Assembly: GCA_037176705.1 (NCBI GenBank)
Contig: CM073885.1
Location: forward strand, 166,274,290 to 166,338,289
Source: Molossus alvarezi
Taxonomy: Eukaryota; Chordata; Mammalia; Chiroptera; Molossidae
Length of the DNA stretch: 64,000 nucleotides
Reading direction: 5' to 3'
A program made the position numbers and the translations under genes. Positions 32,731-43,915 of the stretch are shown here, piece after piece (within the stretch, counting starts at the first letter, position 1; each line of letters begins with the position of its first letter). The notes under the pieces are model-generated. The model ran no database searches, had not been told where the DNA came from, and worked only from the letters and a program-made list of their open reading frames with translations.

Positions 32731-33062
32731 TACTTAGAGGTTCTTTTTAAAGATAACACAAATGAATCATAAAAATCACATGCATTGCTTAACACTTAAA
32801 ATGTTTGACAGACTTTATATAGTTATATTATACAGTCAAACACAAATGCAGCCAGATACCAGATAGATTCCTTCTAGGATTTACTATGTCTACAAACTTT
32901 AGTTTAATAAGAATAAGGTAAAAATTCAGTTAACCATGCAAGTGCCAGTCATTCTGACCAATTGTTTTTACCTGAATTAATCGTGAATATCCAAAAGATT
33001 GTAATTGGTAGCTCTCACTGATCAAGACATTTGCCTAAAGTCTTTTTTCCTTCAACATGTTT
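32731..33062. other. Unique AT-rich sequence
   Basis: Nothing recognised. Confidence 0.5.
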
Positions 33063-33075
33063 ACTAGAATAACAG

Positions 33076-33300
33076 GTTTTTAAAAAAAAATTTTTTTCCT
33101 TTATTGATTTTAGAGGAAGAGAAAATAAAAGAGAGAGAGAGATAGAAACATCGATGAGAGAGAACATTGATTGGCGACCTCTGGTATCCCCCCACAATGG
33201 GGAGCGGGCCCACAACCTGGGCATGTGCCCTGACCAGGAGTTGAACCGGCCACCTCTTGGTGCATGGGTCGACGCTCAACCACTGAGCCACACCAACCTG
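33076..33300 (-). mobile_element. Ves SINE, type B
   Basis: Full-length. Perfect 13-bp TSD ACTAGAATAACAG at 33063-33075 and 33301-33313. Inserted at the 5' edge of an L1 fragment. Confidence 0.96.
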
Positions 33301-33313
33301 ACTAGAATAACAG

Positions 33314-33500
33314 TTTGACAAAAGGATGTAAAATATAGCACAGGGAATATAGTCAATAATGTTGTAATAACTCTATACGGTGCCAGATGGGTACTAGACT
33401 TATCCGGGGATCGCTTTGTAAGTTCTATAAATGTCTGAATTCCATGTTGTACACCTGAAATTATAATATTACGTGTCAACTGTAATTTAATTTTTAAAAA
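33314..33500 (+). mobile_element. Old L1 3' UTR fragment
   Basis: 'ATAGCACAGGGAATATAGTC', 'CTAGACTTATCCGGGGATCG' and 'CACCTGAAATTATAATATTA' mark an L1MA/L1MB-type 3' end. Confidence 0.75.
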
Positions 33501-33554
33501 CTTTTAAAGAATAGCAGCTTCAGTGGTAGGACTAAGTCATTGGCCTTTCTCTAG

Positions 33555-33705
33555 AGTGAGTAGTTGAACAACCCCCTTTACATTGGAGGATTCTGAGGCT
33601 CAGGCTTATCCAGTATCGTAACCAGTTAGCTAAAGGCAGCAGAGCCAGGACTGACTCAGTTCCCCTAACTCTAAGGCTAGTGTGCTTTTCACTTTCCTGA
33701 AGGGA
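33555..33705 (-). mobile_element. MIR relic, antisense
   Basis: 'GAGGATTCTGAGGCTCAGGC' and 'GCAGAGCCAGGACTGACTCA' are antisense MIR text. Confidence 0.5.
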
Positions 33706-33959
33706 CTTCCAGGTTTTGCTGGACTATGGGCCAGCCTGTATTATTCTAAAAGCAATACGAGGTCATTAAAGCTCAGACAAGTATGGTGGACAAGCCCTAA
33801 GTTCTACACTTGGCTTTATGGGAAGGCAAGCAAGATCCACACCTCAGTAAGGGACCTTCAGCCTCTGCTGCCTGCATACAGAAGCTCACACAGGCAGGCG
33901 TGATGAAGAGCAGCTCCAGCCTGGTAGCTCCATGGGGATGAGTAGCGAGTGAGACCGAT

Positions 33960-34340
33960 TGATGTAAGACAGAGGCACAGCGTGGTGTCTGCAGGGCAGT
34001 GCTCCAAGCTCCTGGGAGGCGAGTGTAGGGCCTGACCCAGGACTGCACTTGGCACGATCTGGGGACAGACGGAGGGACAGTGTGGCAATGACGGGCAGAG
34101 TGACCTGGGGTCAGAGAAGGGGCCCGGAGTCAGTTCCCCCTGGACCTGCAGCCACAGTTATTTCAGTTGCAGAGGAGCTATTCGGGGATTTAAGCAGCAG
34201 AGTGATTGAAGGGAATCTGTGCTTTAGGAAGGACCAGGTCGGCTATTCTGTGGGGACTGGACAGCGGTCATGAGATGAGCTAGGGGCGTTTGCTAAGGAG
34301 GTGGCAGAGGCTGCTGCCAGAGTGGACAGGACTTGCTGAG
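33960..34340 (-). mobile_element. Possible L2 relic
   Basis: A G-rich antisense pattern similar to the L2 3' region, with 'GGAGGTGGCAGAGGCTGCTG' near the end. Low certainty. Confidence 0.4.
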
Positions 34341-36725
34341 GAGTTTTGGTCTGGACCCCAGGGGCGTGGGGGCTATTCACGATTGTGTGCAAGACGGGAG
34401 TGTGGAGGGAGGATCAAGAGCTCCTTGGGACGCATGTAACGTGTGAGCAGGGCATTGGGAATCCGTGAAGAGGTGTCTGGTTGGCATTCCACACAAGAGT
34501 CTGGAACTCAGAGGCCTAGAATAATTCGACCACTTCACAGAGACTGAGCCGGGAATAATTACTCCCTCTGCCCAGGTGACAAGTGTAAATTGCAAGAAGA
34601 ACCCCTAAACAGCAGGATATAGAAGGGCCAGGAGAAGACAATTGGCAAATGGGGTGACAAGAGAGGATCTAAAAACCCAGCACTTCATGTAACCACCCCA
34701 GCCCCCAGCCCACTCCCCAGATCGAATAATTCAGTGGCATTTGTATTCAGGGGAAATACTGTAATAGTAAACATAATACATCAAATTTCATGGATTCGTA
34801 CAATAGTCAGCAGTTTTTCTTTTATGTTAACTGTAGAAAGAGATTTAATGATATGGGGAGTTTTGCCTTGTTAATTAATGCAGGTACCAAAAAGTTACAC
34901 ATGATGCCTTTCAGAGTCAAACTGACCATGGGACAGATCCATGGGGGCCCAGAGAGGTGACAGCAGACTCCAAAGCACTTTCTCCTCTTGTTCTTCTAGA
35001 ATTGTTGGAAGTGGCAACTTGGTGTACATAAAATTACTACGTCTTCATCAGTGACAAGACTCAAGGCTCTTTGCACATATATCTCATCCAATGATGGGAG
35101 AAGGGATGGCGGAGGAGCGAGTCCCTGTCAGTTCCTGCATGTGGTTGGTTGTGATGGTTGAAAGTAACACTGTCTCACAGAGGAAGCTGTTCAGGCCGTG
35201 GAAGTTCCTAACTAATGTCAAAGCGCTTAATATGTGAAAAGCGATAGCTCGTTGATCAAGGAGAGAAGAAGGACCAGGAGCTAACAGTGCTCTCCTTAAT
35301 GCTGAAACTATGAAATAAGAGAGGGGCCCTCATTTATTGGACTCTCTTAATGAAGATCCTCCCCCACCCCAACCCCCTGGCCCTGCAGCTAAATGAAGCA
35401 GGGGCAGGGTTCATCCAGGCTGTTAGGGGAATACAATCTGAGAAAGAAAATTCAGAAGTACAACTGTTTGGGTTGAATAGTACAGCTCTGAGACAGAACT
35501 GCTCTGCTCTCTCCCATTGTCTTCTCTGTCAATAACCGATAGCTCCACTGGAATTGTCATGAAATAAAAAAATAAATAAATGTATGCGTGACAACATACT
35601 AGCTAGGTGGAACGAAAACTCAGCTGTGGATGTGACGATGTTCCTTTAGTTTTGAGGGAGGATGGTGGCTGTTTACTACGGTATTTGAAATTGTTTCCTG
35701 TTTTTTTGAGAAAGCGATGCGTTTGGCTGTTATTTACCCCAAACACGTGGGAGGCTTCCACGTGCACACACTGGGGTTTTGCTTTGCTGTTATGATTCAC
35801 TGTCTGGCTGGTGCCGTGGTGATTCCGACTTAGACATGGCCTTTTGTAATCACCGACGACACTATTGATGGCATAGGCTCTCCCCCGGGTGAGATCAAGG
35901 GAGTTTTTTCACAATCATTGCCGGTTGGAGAAACAGTCTGGACTTTGAAGTCTGGAGTGACCACTTGGAATGTGTGACCTCCGAAATTTTGCCTATTTTT
36001 TCCAAATCTCCTGGCAACGTAACATATTTATACTTTGACCAACACCTCCTCATGCAGAAAGATCTGCTGCTGTTTTCAGATTTCAAACGACACATGGGAA
36101 AGTTGCCTCAGACCGAGGGCTGGGAATTGCTGAGGCCGTCCTCCCTGCCTTCCGCGCAGGCAGGCAAATCACAGCAATTCTGGACGCAAAAAGAACAATA
36201 AACAGAACCCCTCTCTTGGCAGACTACTGAGCATGCATGTTTAGTGATAAAAATAGCACTCCAGGAATTCTCTGGTTAAAATGTCGTTTTCATTCAGCCT
36301 TTTTCACAGTTTAGCAGAGATGACTTGGGGGTCGAGTGGTGGGGCAGAGGAAAGGGATTGGAAACAAGCTAAGGCAAAACATTCCCCATGTGAGTGCTGG
36401 TAGGGACTGCAGACACGGTCAGCCCTTCCCTCTGAAATCTGACGCCCAGCCACTCCAGTGGCCCCTGAGGCCTCCTCCTGCAGTGAATCAGAATAACCAG
36501 ACACTTGACCCAGCTCCCAGGGGCTGCTTCTGAGATCCTCCAATTCCACAGTGGTCCAGTTCTCCTGTCCCCAACTCCTTCTCCTGGTCATTCTCCAGTC
36601 CTCTCCCCCACCTCAGACAACCTAAAATAGGGCTAGGTGCGATTTGAACATCACACGTGTCTTCCTGGGTTATAATTTAAGACTTCACATCAGTAGCTTT
36701 GGTGTAAAAGGCACCTTCCTGTGTT
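34341..36725. other. Repeat-poor block
   Basis: No SINE or L1 for 2.4 kb. The stretch 35600-36240 has balanced composition, several CpGs and open frames of 60-80 codons on both strands without recognisable product. It could hold conserved regulatory DNA. Confidence 0.4.
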
Positions 36726-36726
36726 T

Positions 36727-36948
36727 CAAACTGAGCACTGTTGACATATTGAGCTCAGTTAATTCTTTGTGGTCGGGTCTGTCCTGAGCATTGTAGGATG
36801 ATTAGCAGCATCCCTGACCTCTACCCACTACACGCTAGTAAACCCTCCCCTTCCTGTGTGGCAATCAAAAATGTCTCTAGACAGTGCTAAATGCCCCTTG
36901 GGGGCACAATCACCCCCTCCCCTTAGGAACCCCTGGACTATAGCATGG
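36727..36948 (-). mobile_element. MER5A-type hAT-Charlie relic
   Basis: 'CTGTCCTGAGCATTGTAGGA', 'TTAGCAGCATCCCTGACCTC' and 'TGGCAATCAAAAATGTCTCT' are antisense MER5A. Confidence 0.82.
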
Positions 36949-36989
36949 AAAACTAACTTTGATTTGGCATGTCTGATGTGCCAGATGTG

Positions 36990-37085
36990 GGCCAGATGTT
37001 TTATGTAATCCTGACAATGATCCTTTGAAGTTTTAGCCCCTTTTCATAGATTAGGAACCTGAGAAATGACAAGGGTAAGTGTTGT
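36990..37085 (-). mobile_element. MIR relic, antisense
   Basis: 'TAATCCTGACAATGATCCTT' and 'TTTTCATAGATTAGGAACCT' are antisense MIR. Confidence 0.55.
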
Positions 37086-37739
37086 TGCATTTTGTTTTAT
37101 TTTTGGTTAGTTATTTCCCAGTACTCAACAATGAAAATGCATTCTAAACAGAGAAATTATCTTATACTTAGGAAGAACAGAAAAAGTTATTTTAAATATA
37201 CTTACTCTATAATATGGCTATGCATTTTAGACATTCCCTAAGTTTATAAACACCTAACTTGAAAATTTGCCAAAAGTATGAAAAGGCAAAAAAAAGAAAA
37301 AGCCAAACAAAGCCAAAAAGAAAAAGAAAAAATGAAACAAAACGAAAAACCACTTTGGATATTGACATACCCGCCTAAATTAAGGTTGCCTTCCTTTTCC
37401 TGCTCTCTTTAATACAGACCAGAAAGTGACCAGATTGTCTTGGAATGATTATCTCTTCCACTTCCTGGCATGATAACTCTTGTATCTAAAATCCATCATT
37501 TCCTTTGCTTCATGTACCTCAGTTGTTCCTTTCTGTTTTTCACTCTCAATGGTTCACTTGTCACCAACACCAGCACTTTTCCCTTAATCCTTCTTCATCT
37601 TTCTCTTCGTGTTCTTCCCTGGGACCTCAAGAAGATATCCCCCCATCCCATGTGAAAGCAAGAAAAAATCCTAATGTGTAAGAAGAAGGCTTTATCTGTA
37701 ACAAGAAAATAATGCTATTTAGTATTAGAGTTTATAGGA
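37086..37739. other. Unique sequence with A-rich tract
   Basis: A purine-only low-complexity tract lies at 37285-37350. No gene seen. Confidence 0.5.
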
Positions 37740-37757
37740 GCTTGGAAAGACTTTGAA

Positions 37758-37986
37758 TTTGTTTTTATTAATCCTCATCCAAGGATATCTTTGCATTGAT
37801 TTTTTTAGAGAGAGAGGGAGAGAGAGAGAGAGAGAAACATCGATGTGAGAAAGAAACATGGATGGGTTGCCTCTGGTACATGCCCCAACCAGGGATCAAA
37901 CCCACAACCTATTTATATGCACTGACAGGGCATCGAACCTGCAACTTTTGGTATATGGGACAACCAACCGAGCCACCAGCCAGGGC
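37758..37986 (-). mobile_element. Ves SINE, type A/B mosaic
   Basis: The tail carries the type A hairpin (ATCCTCATCCAAGGATAT), but the adjoining tract (ATTGATTTTTTTAGAGAG) and the head resemble type B. TSD of 18 bp with one mismatch: GCTTGGAAAGACTTTGAA at 37740-37757 and GCTTGGAAAGGCTTTGAA at 37987-38004. Confidence 0.92.
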
Positions 37987-38346
37987 GCTTGGAAAGGCTT
38001 TGAAATCCCGTGTGTTGCATTCAGAATTTCCATCCCCATCCTCCTCTTTTCCAAACCCTAGCTGTTTTTTTGCTTGACTACAATCAACATTAGTTAACAT
38101 TTTCCCATTGCAAATATACTTTAGTGGCATTATCAATTAATGTGGGCTAGATTTGTAAAGCTACTAATCCTATATATCATTGTCAGAAAAGAAACTATGC
38201 TTCATATTGAAAACTGGTGTCTTATTAAAATTTTTCAAAAATTTCAGGACATTTCTCTCAAATATAGAATGAATATGTGCTAAAGATTTTTTTTCATTCA
38301 TTGAGGAAACCTAGAATGGTAAAGCCAGTTTAAAAGACTATGGGAG

Positions 38347-38566
38347 AGCCCTGGCTGGTTTGGCTCAGCTGTTAGAGCATCGACCCATGGACCAATGAGT
38401 CATGGGTTCGATTCTGGTCAAGGGCATGTACTTCTATTGCTGTTCGTCCCTGGCCCTGGCCAGTTGATGTATCCCTCTCATGTTGATGTTTCTCTCTCTC
38501 TCCCTCCCTCCCACTCTGCCTAAAGATAAATAGAAAAATATCCTAGGATGAGGATTAAAAAAAAAA
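38347..38566 (+). mobile_element. Ves SINE, type A, GGGCATGTAC subgroup
   Basis: It shares with the copy at 42964 the reading AAGGGCATGTAC, the CTGTTCGTCCCTGG-like body and the tail AAGATAAATAGAAAAATATCCT. TSD AGACTATGGGAGA before, AGATTATGGGAAA after. Confidence 0.92.
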
Positions 38567-38580
38567 AGATTATGGGAAAG

Positions 38581-39500
38581 ATATAAGTATTTACAGTCAC
38601 TGAAAGAAAGACTACTGGGCTTGGATTGTTAAATTAGATACAGTCCTAAAACATAAAACAATAATTTGGGGGGTTGTCTTTTATGCAGGACAGAAATCAT
38701 TAGCATTTCTGCTAGAAAAATTTATTTCTAATTAGTGTGCATTTCTCTCCGTTTTCTGCAAGTAAATATCCTCTCAGAGATATAAAATATCCTAATGTGT
38801 AGTAACTAGTGAGTTAAACAAAGATTTCTAATGTCTCTAGAAATTAGATGATCCTTGGTTGCCTGTTAGATACTAAAGAAAACTTTCTTTGAGGTTGAAA
38901 AAGTAATATAAACGTATTGTAGAAAGTTTAAAAAACTAAATTTTTTAAAAGGAGAGAAAAAAACACACCCTCAAACTATGACCCAGATGCAACCACTATA
39001 AATAAAATCGATGTTTCCTTATAAGCTTTTTCTAAATATTTTTAACAGTGGCGTCATTGATGTGAAAAAAATTGACAGGCTACTTTTTTTTTCTTTTAGT
39101 TGTTATCATGTATCATACTTATTTTGTTACTCAATGAAAGTGTCCCATAAACATTTTAATCTCTGTATAATGAATAGGCATTTTGTGTCAGAATTCTTTC
39201 CACTATTTTTTAATCCTAAAATTACTTATTTATTATGAATAGTTTATTTATTATGATTTTTTTTCTCAGAATACAACCAGGCATAGATAATAATATAATG
39301 ACCAATGGTGTTGGCATGACCTGGTTTAAGAAATAAAATATCACTCAGGTAGTTGCCTCTTTTTCCCATTAACCCTTCTAAATGTACTCCTATCCAGATG
39401 AAACTACTATCCTGCATTTGGTACTCGTTTCTATATGTATCTTTGGACTGAAAGTATATAGTATTTTTGCGTATTTTCAAACATGATACACATTGTGTCA
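38581..39500. other. AT-rich sequence, partly old L1-like
   Basis: 38930-39240 resembles antisense of old L1-type 3' regions only weakly. No gene seen. Confidence 0.35.
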
Positions 39501-39524
39501 TAGGTTCTTAAGGCATTAAGGGCC

Positions 39525-40600
39525 TGCAGCTTACTCTTTTCTACTGACACCATTGTGGAGATTTATCCATGTATGTAGTTGCTTATAAACTGTTCACTTT
39601 CATGGCTAAATAGCATCTCAGAATTTGTTCATCCACTTTCCTGTTGATGTGCATTGAGGGGGGTTCCAACGTTTTACCGTAAACCTGTGTGGCTAGGGCC
39701 ATTCTGGAGCTAAGCCCGCTGTGTACTCATGGAGGGGGTTTCTCTGCACATGTATTGAGAAGGGGGAGGCCAATCAAAGGCTACACACATCTACAAGTTC
39801 ATGACATTCTGCTCAATTTCTAATGTGGCTGTACCAGTTTCGGCTTCCACCAGCAATGCATGCGAGTCTGGTTGCTCTACATCCGGGGCTGCAAAGCTTT
39901 CCTGTGAGGGCCCAGACAAGAGATAGTCAAGCCTTGGTGAACTGTGTGGTCCCTGTCACAACTACGCAACCCTGCTCTTGTAACAAAAAAGCAGCCAGGG
40001 ACTATTCATAAGTGAAGAATTGTGACTGATGAATGTTTACTGAAAGACACTAAAATTTGAAATTCATATAATTTTCATGTGTCACAAAATTCAATTCTTC
40101 TGGTGATTTTTTTTTTTGGGGGGGGGGAACCATTTAAAAATGTAAAAGAAATTCTTAGCTTGCAGGTTGTGCAAAACAGACTCCTGGCTGGATTTGGCCC
40201 TCGGTCACACTTTGCCCAGCCAGCTTGCCGTCCTCAGCAACACCTGTTATTTTCAGATATATAGATGTCTCCACTCGACTGGGTGTGAAACAGTATAGTC
40301 TGATTCTAATTTATATTTCCGACTAGTACTGAAGTCAGGCATTTTATCATGTTTATTGGACACTAAGATTTTCCTCTTCGACGATGTATCTGTGTTTTTT
40401 TCCCCCTTATCCTTTTCGATTTATTTATTGACTTAGAGGAGTCAATAAATATGTTCTGGCTGCGAATCCTTTGTCATATGCTTTGCAAGTGTTCTCAGAG
40501 TTTCATGGTTCTCATCTCACTTTTCAAAGGTATCTTTTGATGGAAAGAAGTTATTTTTCATTAAAATGAAATGGACCCAAGTGACACTTATTTTACCGTG
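39525..40600 (-). mobile_element. Old L1, antisense, interrupted
   Basis: Two segments (39525-39880 and 40236-40600) read as antisense L1. Examples are 'GTTCATCCACTTTCCTGTTG', 'TGTACCAGTTTCGGCTTCCA', 'GTCCTCAGCAACACCTGTTA' and 'ATCCTTTGTCATATGCTTTG'. The middle is another element. Strongly diverged. Confidence 0.65.
39881..40235 (+). mobile_element. DNA transposon relic (probably hAT) inside old L1
   Basis: 'GTGTGGTCCCTGTCACAACT', 'CTCTTGTAACAAAAAAGCAG', 'AATTTTCATGTGTCACAAAA' and 'GCTGGATTTGGCCCTCGGTC' match a widespread mammalian DNA transposon whose exact name I cannot recall. A T11G10 run lies inside it at 40107-40127. Confidence 0.7.
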
Positions 40601-40764
40601 TGCAAACAAATTCTCTGTTTTTCATACACTTTGTAAAAGGTGTCCACAAAAGAAAGATGCCCCTTGGTTGTATGTAAAAGAGGAAAGAGTTCTTTGGGTG
40701 GGAGAAGAGAGCTCTCACTTGTGTTGAGGGATTTTTTCGGTCCAGTCGTGTCCTTGAATGCAAG

Positions 40765-40778
40765 CAGCTCGCGAGCTG
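40765..40778. promoter_or_regulatory. Perfect 14-bp palindrome CAGCTCGCGAGCTG
   Basis: A self-complementary site with two CpGs, ten bases upstream of a second palindrome, CGTTCGAACG (40789-40798). Such clustered palindromes often bind dimeric factors; no factor is assigned. Confidence 0.5.
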
Positions 40779-40897
40779 TGCAGCCAGTCGTTCGAACGTG
40801 AAGAAAGTACCGCCAGCGCCTCTCCAAGCCTGCATCTGACCTTAATGAAATGCTCCTCCGCCTGCCAGTTCGCAGGCTTCTCCCTTCCAAGCCAGCT

Positions 40898-40905
40898 GAC
40901 GTCAC
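40898..40905. promoter_or_regulatory. Perfect CRE (TGACGTCA)
   Basis: The full cAMP-response element palindrome bound by CREB/ATF factors, inside a local CpG cluster. An 8-bp match can occur by chance, but its CpG survives and it sits near two other palindromes. Confidence 0.5.
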
Positions 40906-42963
40906 CAAGTACAAGAAGACCCTCCCCCTTGCGCTGGTTAATTGACTGATGGGCTCCTCTGCCTGCCCGAGTGGTTCTGGAACAGAGACCGGTTGTCATC
41001 TAAAAAACCTGAGAAAGTCACCCTGGCTCCGACTGCACACCCCAAGCCCGCAAGGGAAAAGGAAGGCAGTTGATATGCAGGTCAGCAGAGCCAGCCTTGG
41101 CTGCCTTGAGCTTTCTGACTGAGTTCTTGCTCCTGTGAAGGCTGTTCCCTCTGGAGGGCTGAGCCCACTTGGAACTGGGCTGGCATGCTGGACAGACGCC
41201 TCCTGTCTCCTCAGACTAAGTGCAGTATTCCCGGGGTAAGCGATGGGGCACAGGCAGGCCAGATGCACCGCGTGGCTTAGAGAAAACAGGAGTGTACCGA
41301 ACTGTTCAGGAACAGAAGCTAAAATCACATTCGTTGCTTGACTTTTTTGGAGCTGTCCTCCTCTTGCCAGAAATGTCATCATTAACAAGGTTATTGTGGA
41401 AATGTTCAGGTGGTTTGAGCAAGTAAAATGCCACTCTGGTTTTAAACTGTATTTTACAGAGATCAACTTAGTAGCTGGGAGAGAAGGGACGGTGGAGAAA
41501 CAGTGGATGATGAAAACGCTTTTCCAGCCTTAGGCAGTCACTTGTTGCGTCTGGATCCGCCTCACAGCCCCTAGTCACTGAGCTTTTTTGTTTCTGCCGC
41601 CTTTCTAGGTAAATCAGGGTGGTTTGACTTCCTGTGTTGCTGCAAATTAAGATTTGATTGCTGTTTATCATGTTAACACTTTTCTTTTTAATTTAATGAA
41701 TACAAAAATGGGAGTCTAATGTTTAAAATACTTAAGCACAGAGCTTTACAACACAATAATTAGATGTTTGGGTGTTTGGATTTGGTTTGGAACCGTTCAA
41801 GGAAAGATCTTACCCTTATTGGTGCCCTTCTTTGAAAGGAAGGCTTTGGAAAAAATTGTTCTAGAACCCAAATAGAAACCGTAACCTCTAAAAATTATAA
41901 GGTTGGACACATCTGTGCTAATAGGGAACAAAACTATTTTCAAATCAGTGAAGTACAGCTTGGTTAAAAATTATTTCCAGGTTACCTTTTTTGTTTCCAG
42001 TTATTCCAACCTACATTAAATTTAGTTTAACAGAAGAACAAAATACTCATGAAGAAAAGTCTGCGTGGCCGTCATTTCTCCTGTGCAATATCATATAGCA
42101 GTCAGTGCGCCCGTGAGGAGCCTTGCTTGATCTGTGTGATTTCAGTGACCTTTCATTACACTTCATTTTAAATTTTCTGATAAGAGAAGTCTTGCTTGTG
42201 TTGTCCACTAAATTCTGTGTGCCACGGTTTTATATTTCTTTAGGCTCTGACCAGGCTGGCAATGTATATGCTCATTGTGAAGGATTTCTGGCTATTACAT
42301 ACTTCACACACATTTCTGAGCTTCTCAGGTACCACTCACATTTAATTCAGAAATGGGTTCGATGCTCATTTGTTTTGAAAGACATCTGGAATGATCATGT
42401 CCTGTAAACTTGCCTGCTTTCTAAGAATATTATCAGAGACGAAATAGCTGCTATAGTGGTTTCTGCAGAGGAATTCCTTTATGCATTAGGAAGATGTATA
42501 ATCCAGAACCCACACTGCCAACTGCATTCCACCGGTCATTATGAATATCGTCAGTGGTGAGATTGGGCGCACACGGTCACCGTGATTGAACTGGAGTGTC
42601 AGTCTACGTATTCCGAAACAGTTCCTTGGATACTTTTCCTACACTGCTCTCAGCTCTGTCTTGAAGTAGTATGGAGACTCTGCACAGGGATGTTTATCCT
42701 TTTAAGCTTCCTCCTCTTTGCCAAGCCTCGAGTTTTTATTTCTTAAGGCCTCATTTTAACTAATACCTGTGTTTGATTAGGGCTGATAAATACATGGATT
42801 TTTGTTTTAATGGTTAAGTTTTAAAATAAGTCTATATACTTTTTTCTATTCCCATTTAACACTTTCATGTAGTCATTCTCAAAGTTCCCCAATAATGAGA
42901 GAAACTTTTCTTTCAATCTGGACAATAATATACATGGAGAGAATTTTTAAGAACACACATGTG

Positions 42964-43198
42964 GCCCTGGCTGGTTTGGCCTAGCAGTTAGAGCGTCAGC
43001 CCGCGGACCAAAGAGTCGTGGGTTCAATTCTGGCCAAGGGCATGTACCTCAGTTGCGGTTCGTACCCAGTCCTAGTCAGGGTTGTGCGGGAGGCAACCAG
43101 TTGATGTGTCTCTCTCTCGTCGATGTTTCTCTCTCCATCTCTTCCACTTTATCTGAAGATAAATAGAAAAATATCCTTGGGTGAGGATTAAAAAAAAA
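42964..43198 (+). mobile_element. Ves SINE, type A, GGGCATGTAC subgroup
   Basis: Full-length. Tail ATCCTTGGGTGAGGAT plus A-tract. Approximate TSD ACACATGTG before, ACACTTGTG after. Confidence 0.93.
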
Positions 43199-43759
43199 AT
43201 ACACTTGTGATTATGTAATTTATATATACATATATGCATATGTATTATGGAATAACTGTTTTAGAATGCTGAATAAACTACATGGTTTTTATTTTGTCTA
43301 ATCAAGTACGATTTTCAGTTTTCATATCGGTTATACTTATTAAAGTCACTACAGATTCTAAATGCATAAAAGCATCTTTAGAAATTATACATTTTATTCC
43401 TGAATAAAAATGAAATAAATAAACCAATGTAATTTGTTATAGATACATTTTTACTGCCCAAAGCAAAAAAGTATGACTCTGATTAGTGTTAAGTACATTT
43501 TTTAACTGTTTTGTGAATTCTGGCATTTCTGCCTTACAACTTTCTTGAACATCATACCCTTCAGGACTGCAGTTGTGTGCCGTTTCTCAGACCAACATGG
43601 CTACTTCCTCTATCCCTGTCCTCCTTAACTCCAAATAAAAATCACCTTTTTGATTTATGCAGATTTTTTTATTTATTTAAAATTTTACCTATAATTTCAG
43701 TTTTTTCTAACTGTGGTTAAAAGCAAATGTTTGTACCCAGTTTGACTTCGAATACCAAA
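43199..43759. other. Unique AT-rich sequence
   Basis: Nothing recognised. Confidence 0.5.
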
Positions 43760-43915
43760 CATTCCCTTAATAACTGATTCGGCAAGTTTTCTCTTCTCTG
43801 AGCCTTACTTTCATCATCTGTAACATTAGGAAAAGTAATTTTTCAAGGTATCTGTGAATATTTATCACAGTGCATATAGACGGCTTAGCATAGTGCCTGC
43901 AGTGGAATCATGTAC
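43760..43915 (+). mobile_element. MIR relic
   Basis: 'CTGAGCCTTACTTTCATCAT' then 'GGCTTAGCATAGTGCCTGCA' match MIR. Confidence 0.65.

Larger units (their letters stand above)
40601..42951. other. Repeat-poor block with CpG-rich core
   Basis: No young repeats over 2.3 kb. CpGs cluster at 40740-41060. A 156-codon minus frame at 40996-41466 has no recognisable homology. The rest appears to be ordinary single-copy DNA. Confidence 0.45.

Noticed and set aside
40996..41466. 156-codon minus-strand open frame, the longest in the window
   Set aside because: No recognisable domain, no compositional coding signature and no paired splice sites; open frames of this length occur by chance in GC-richer DNA.
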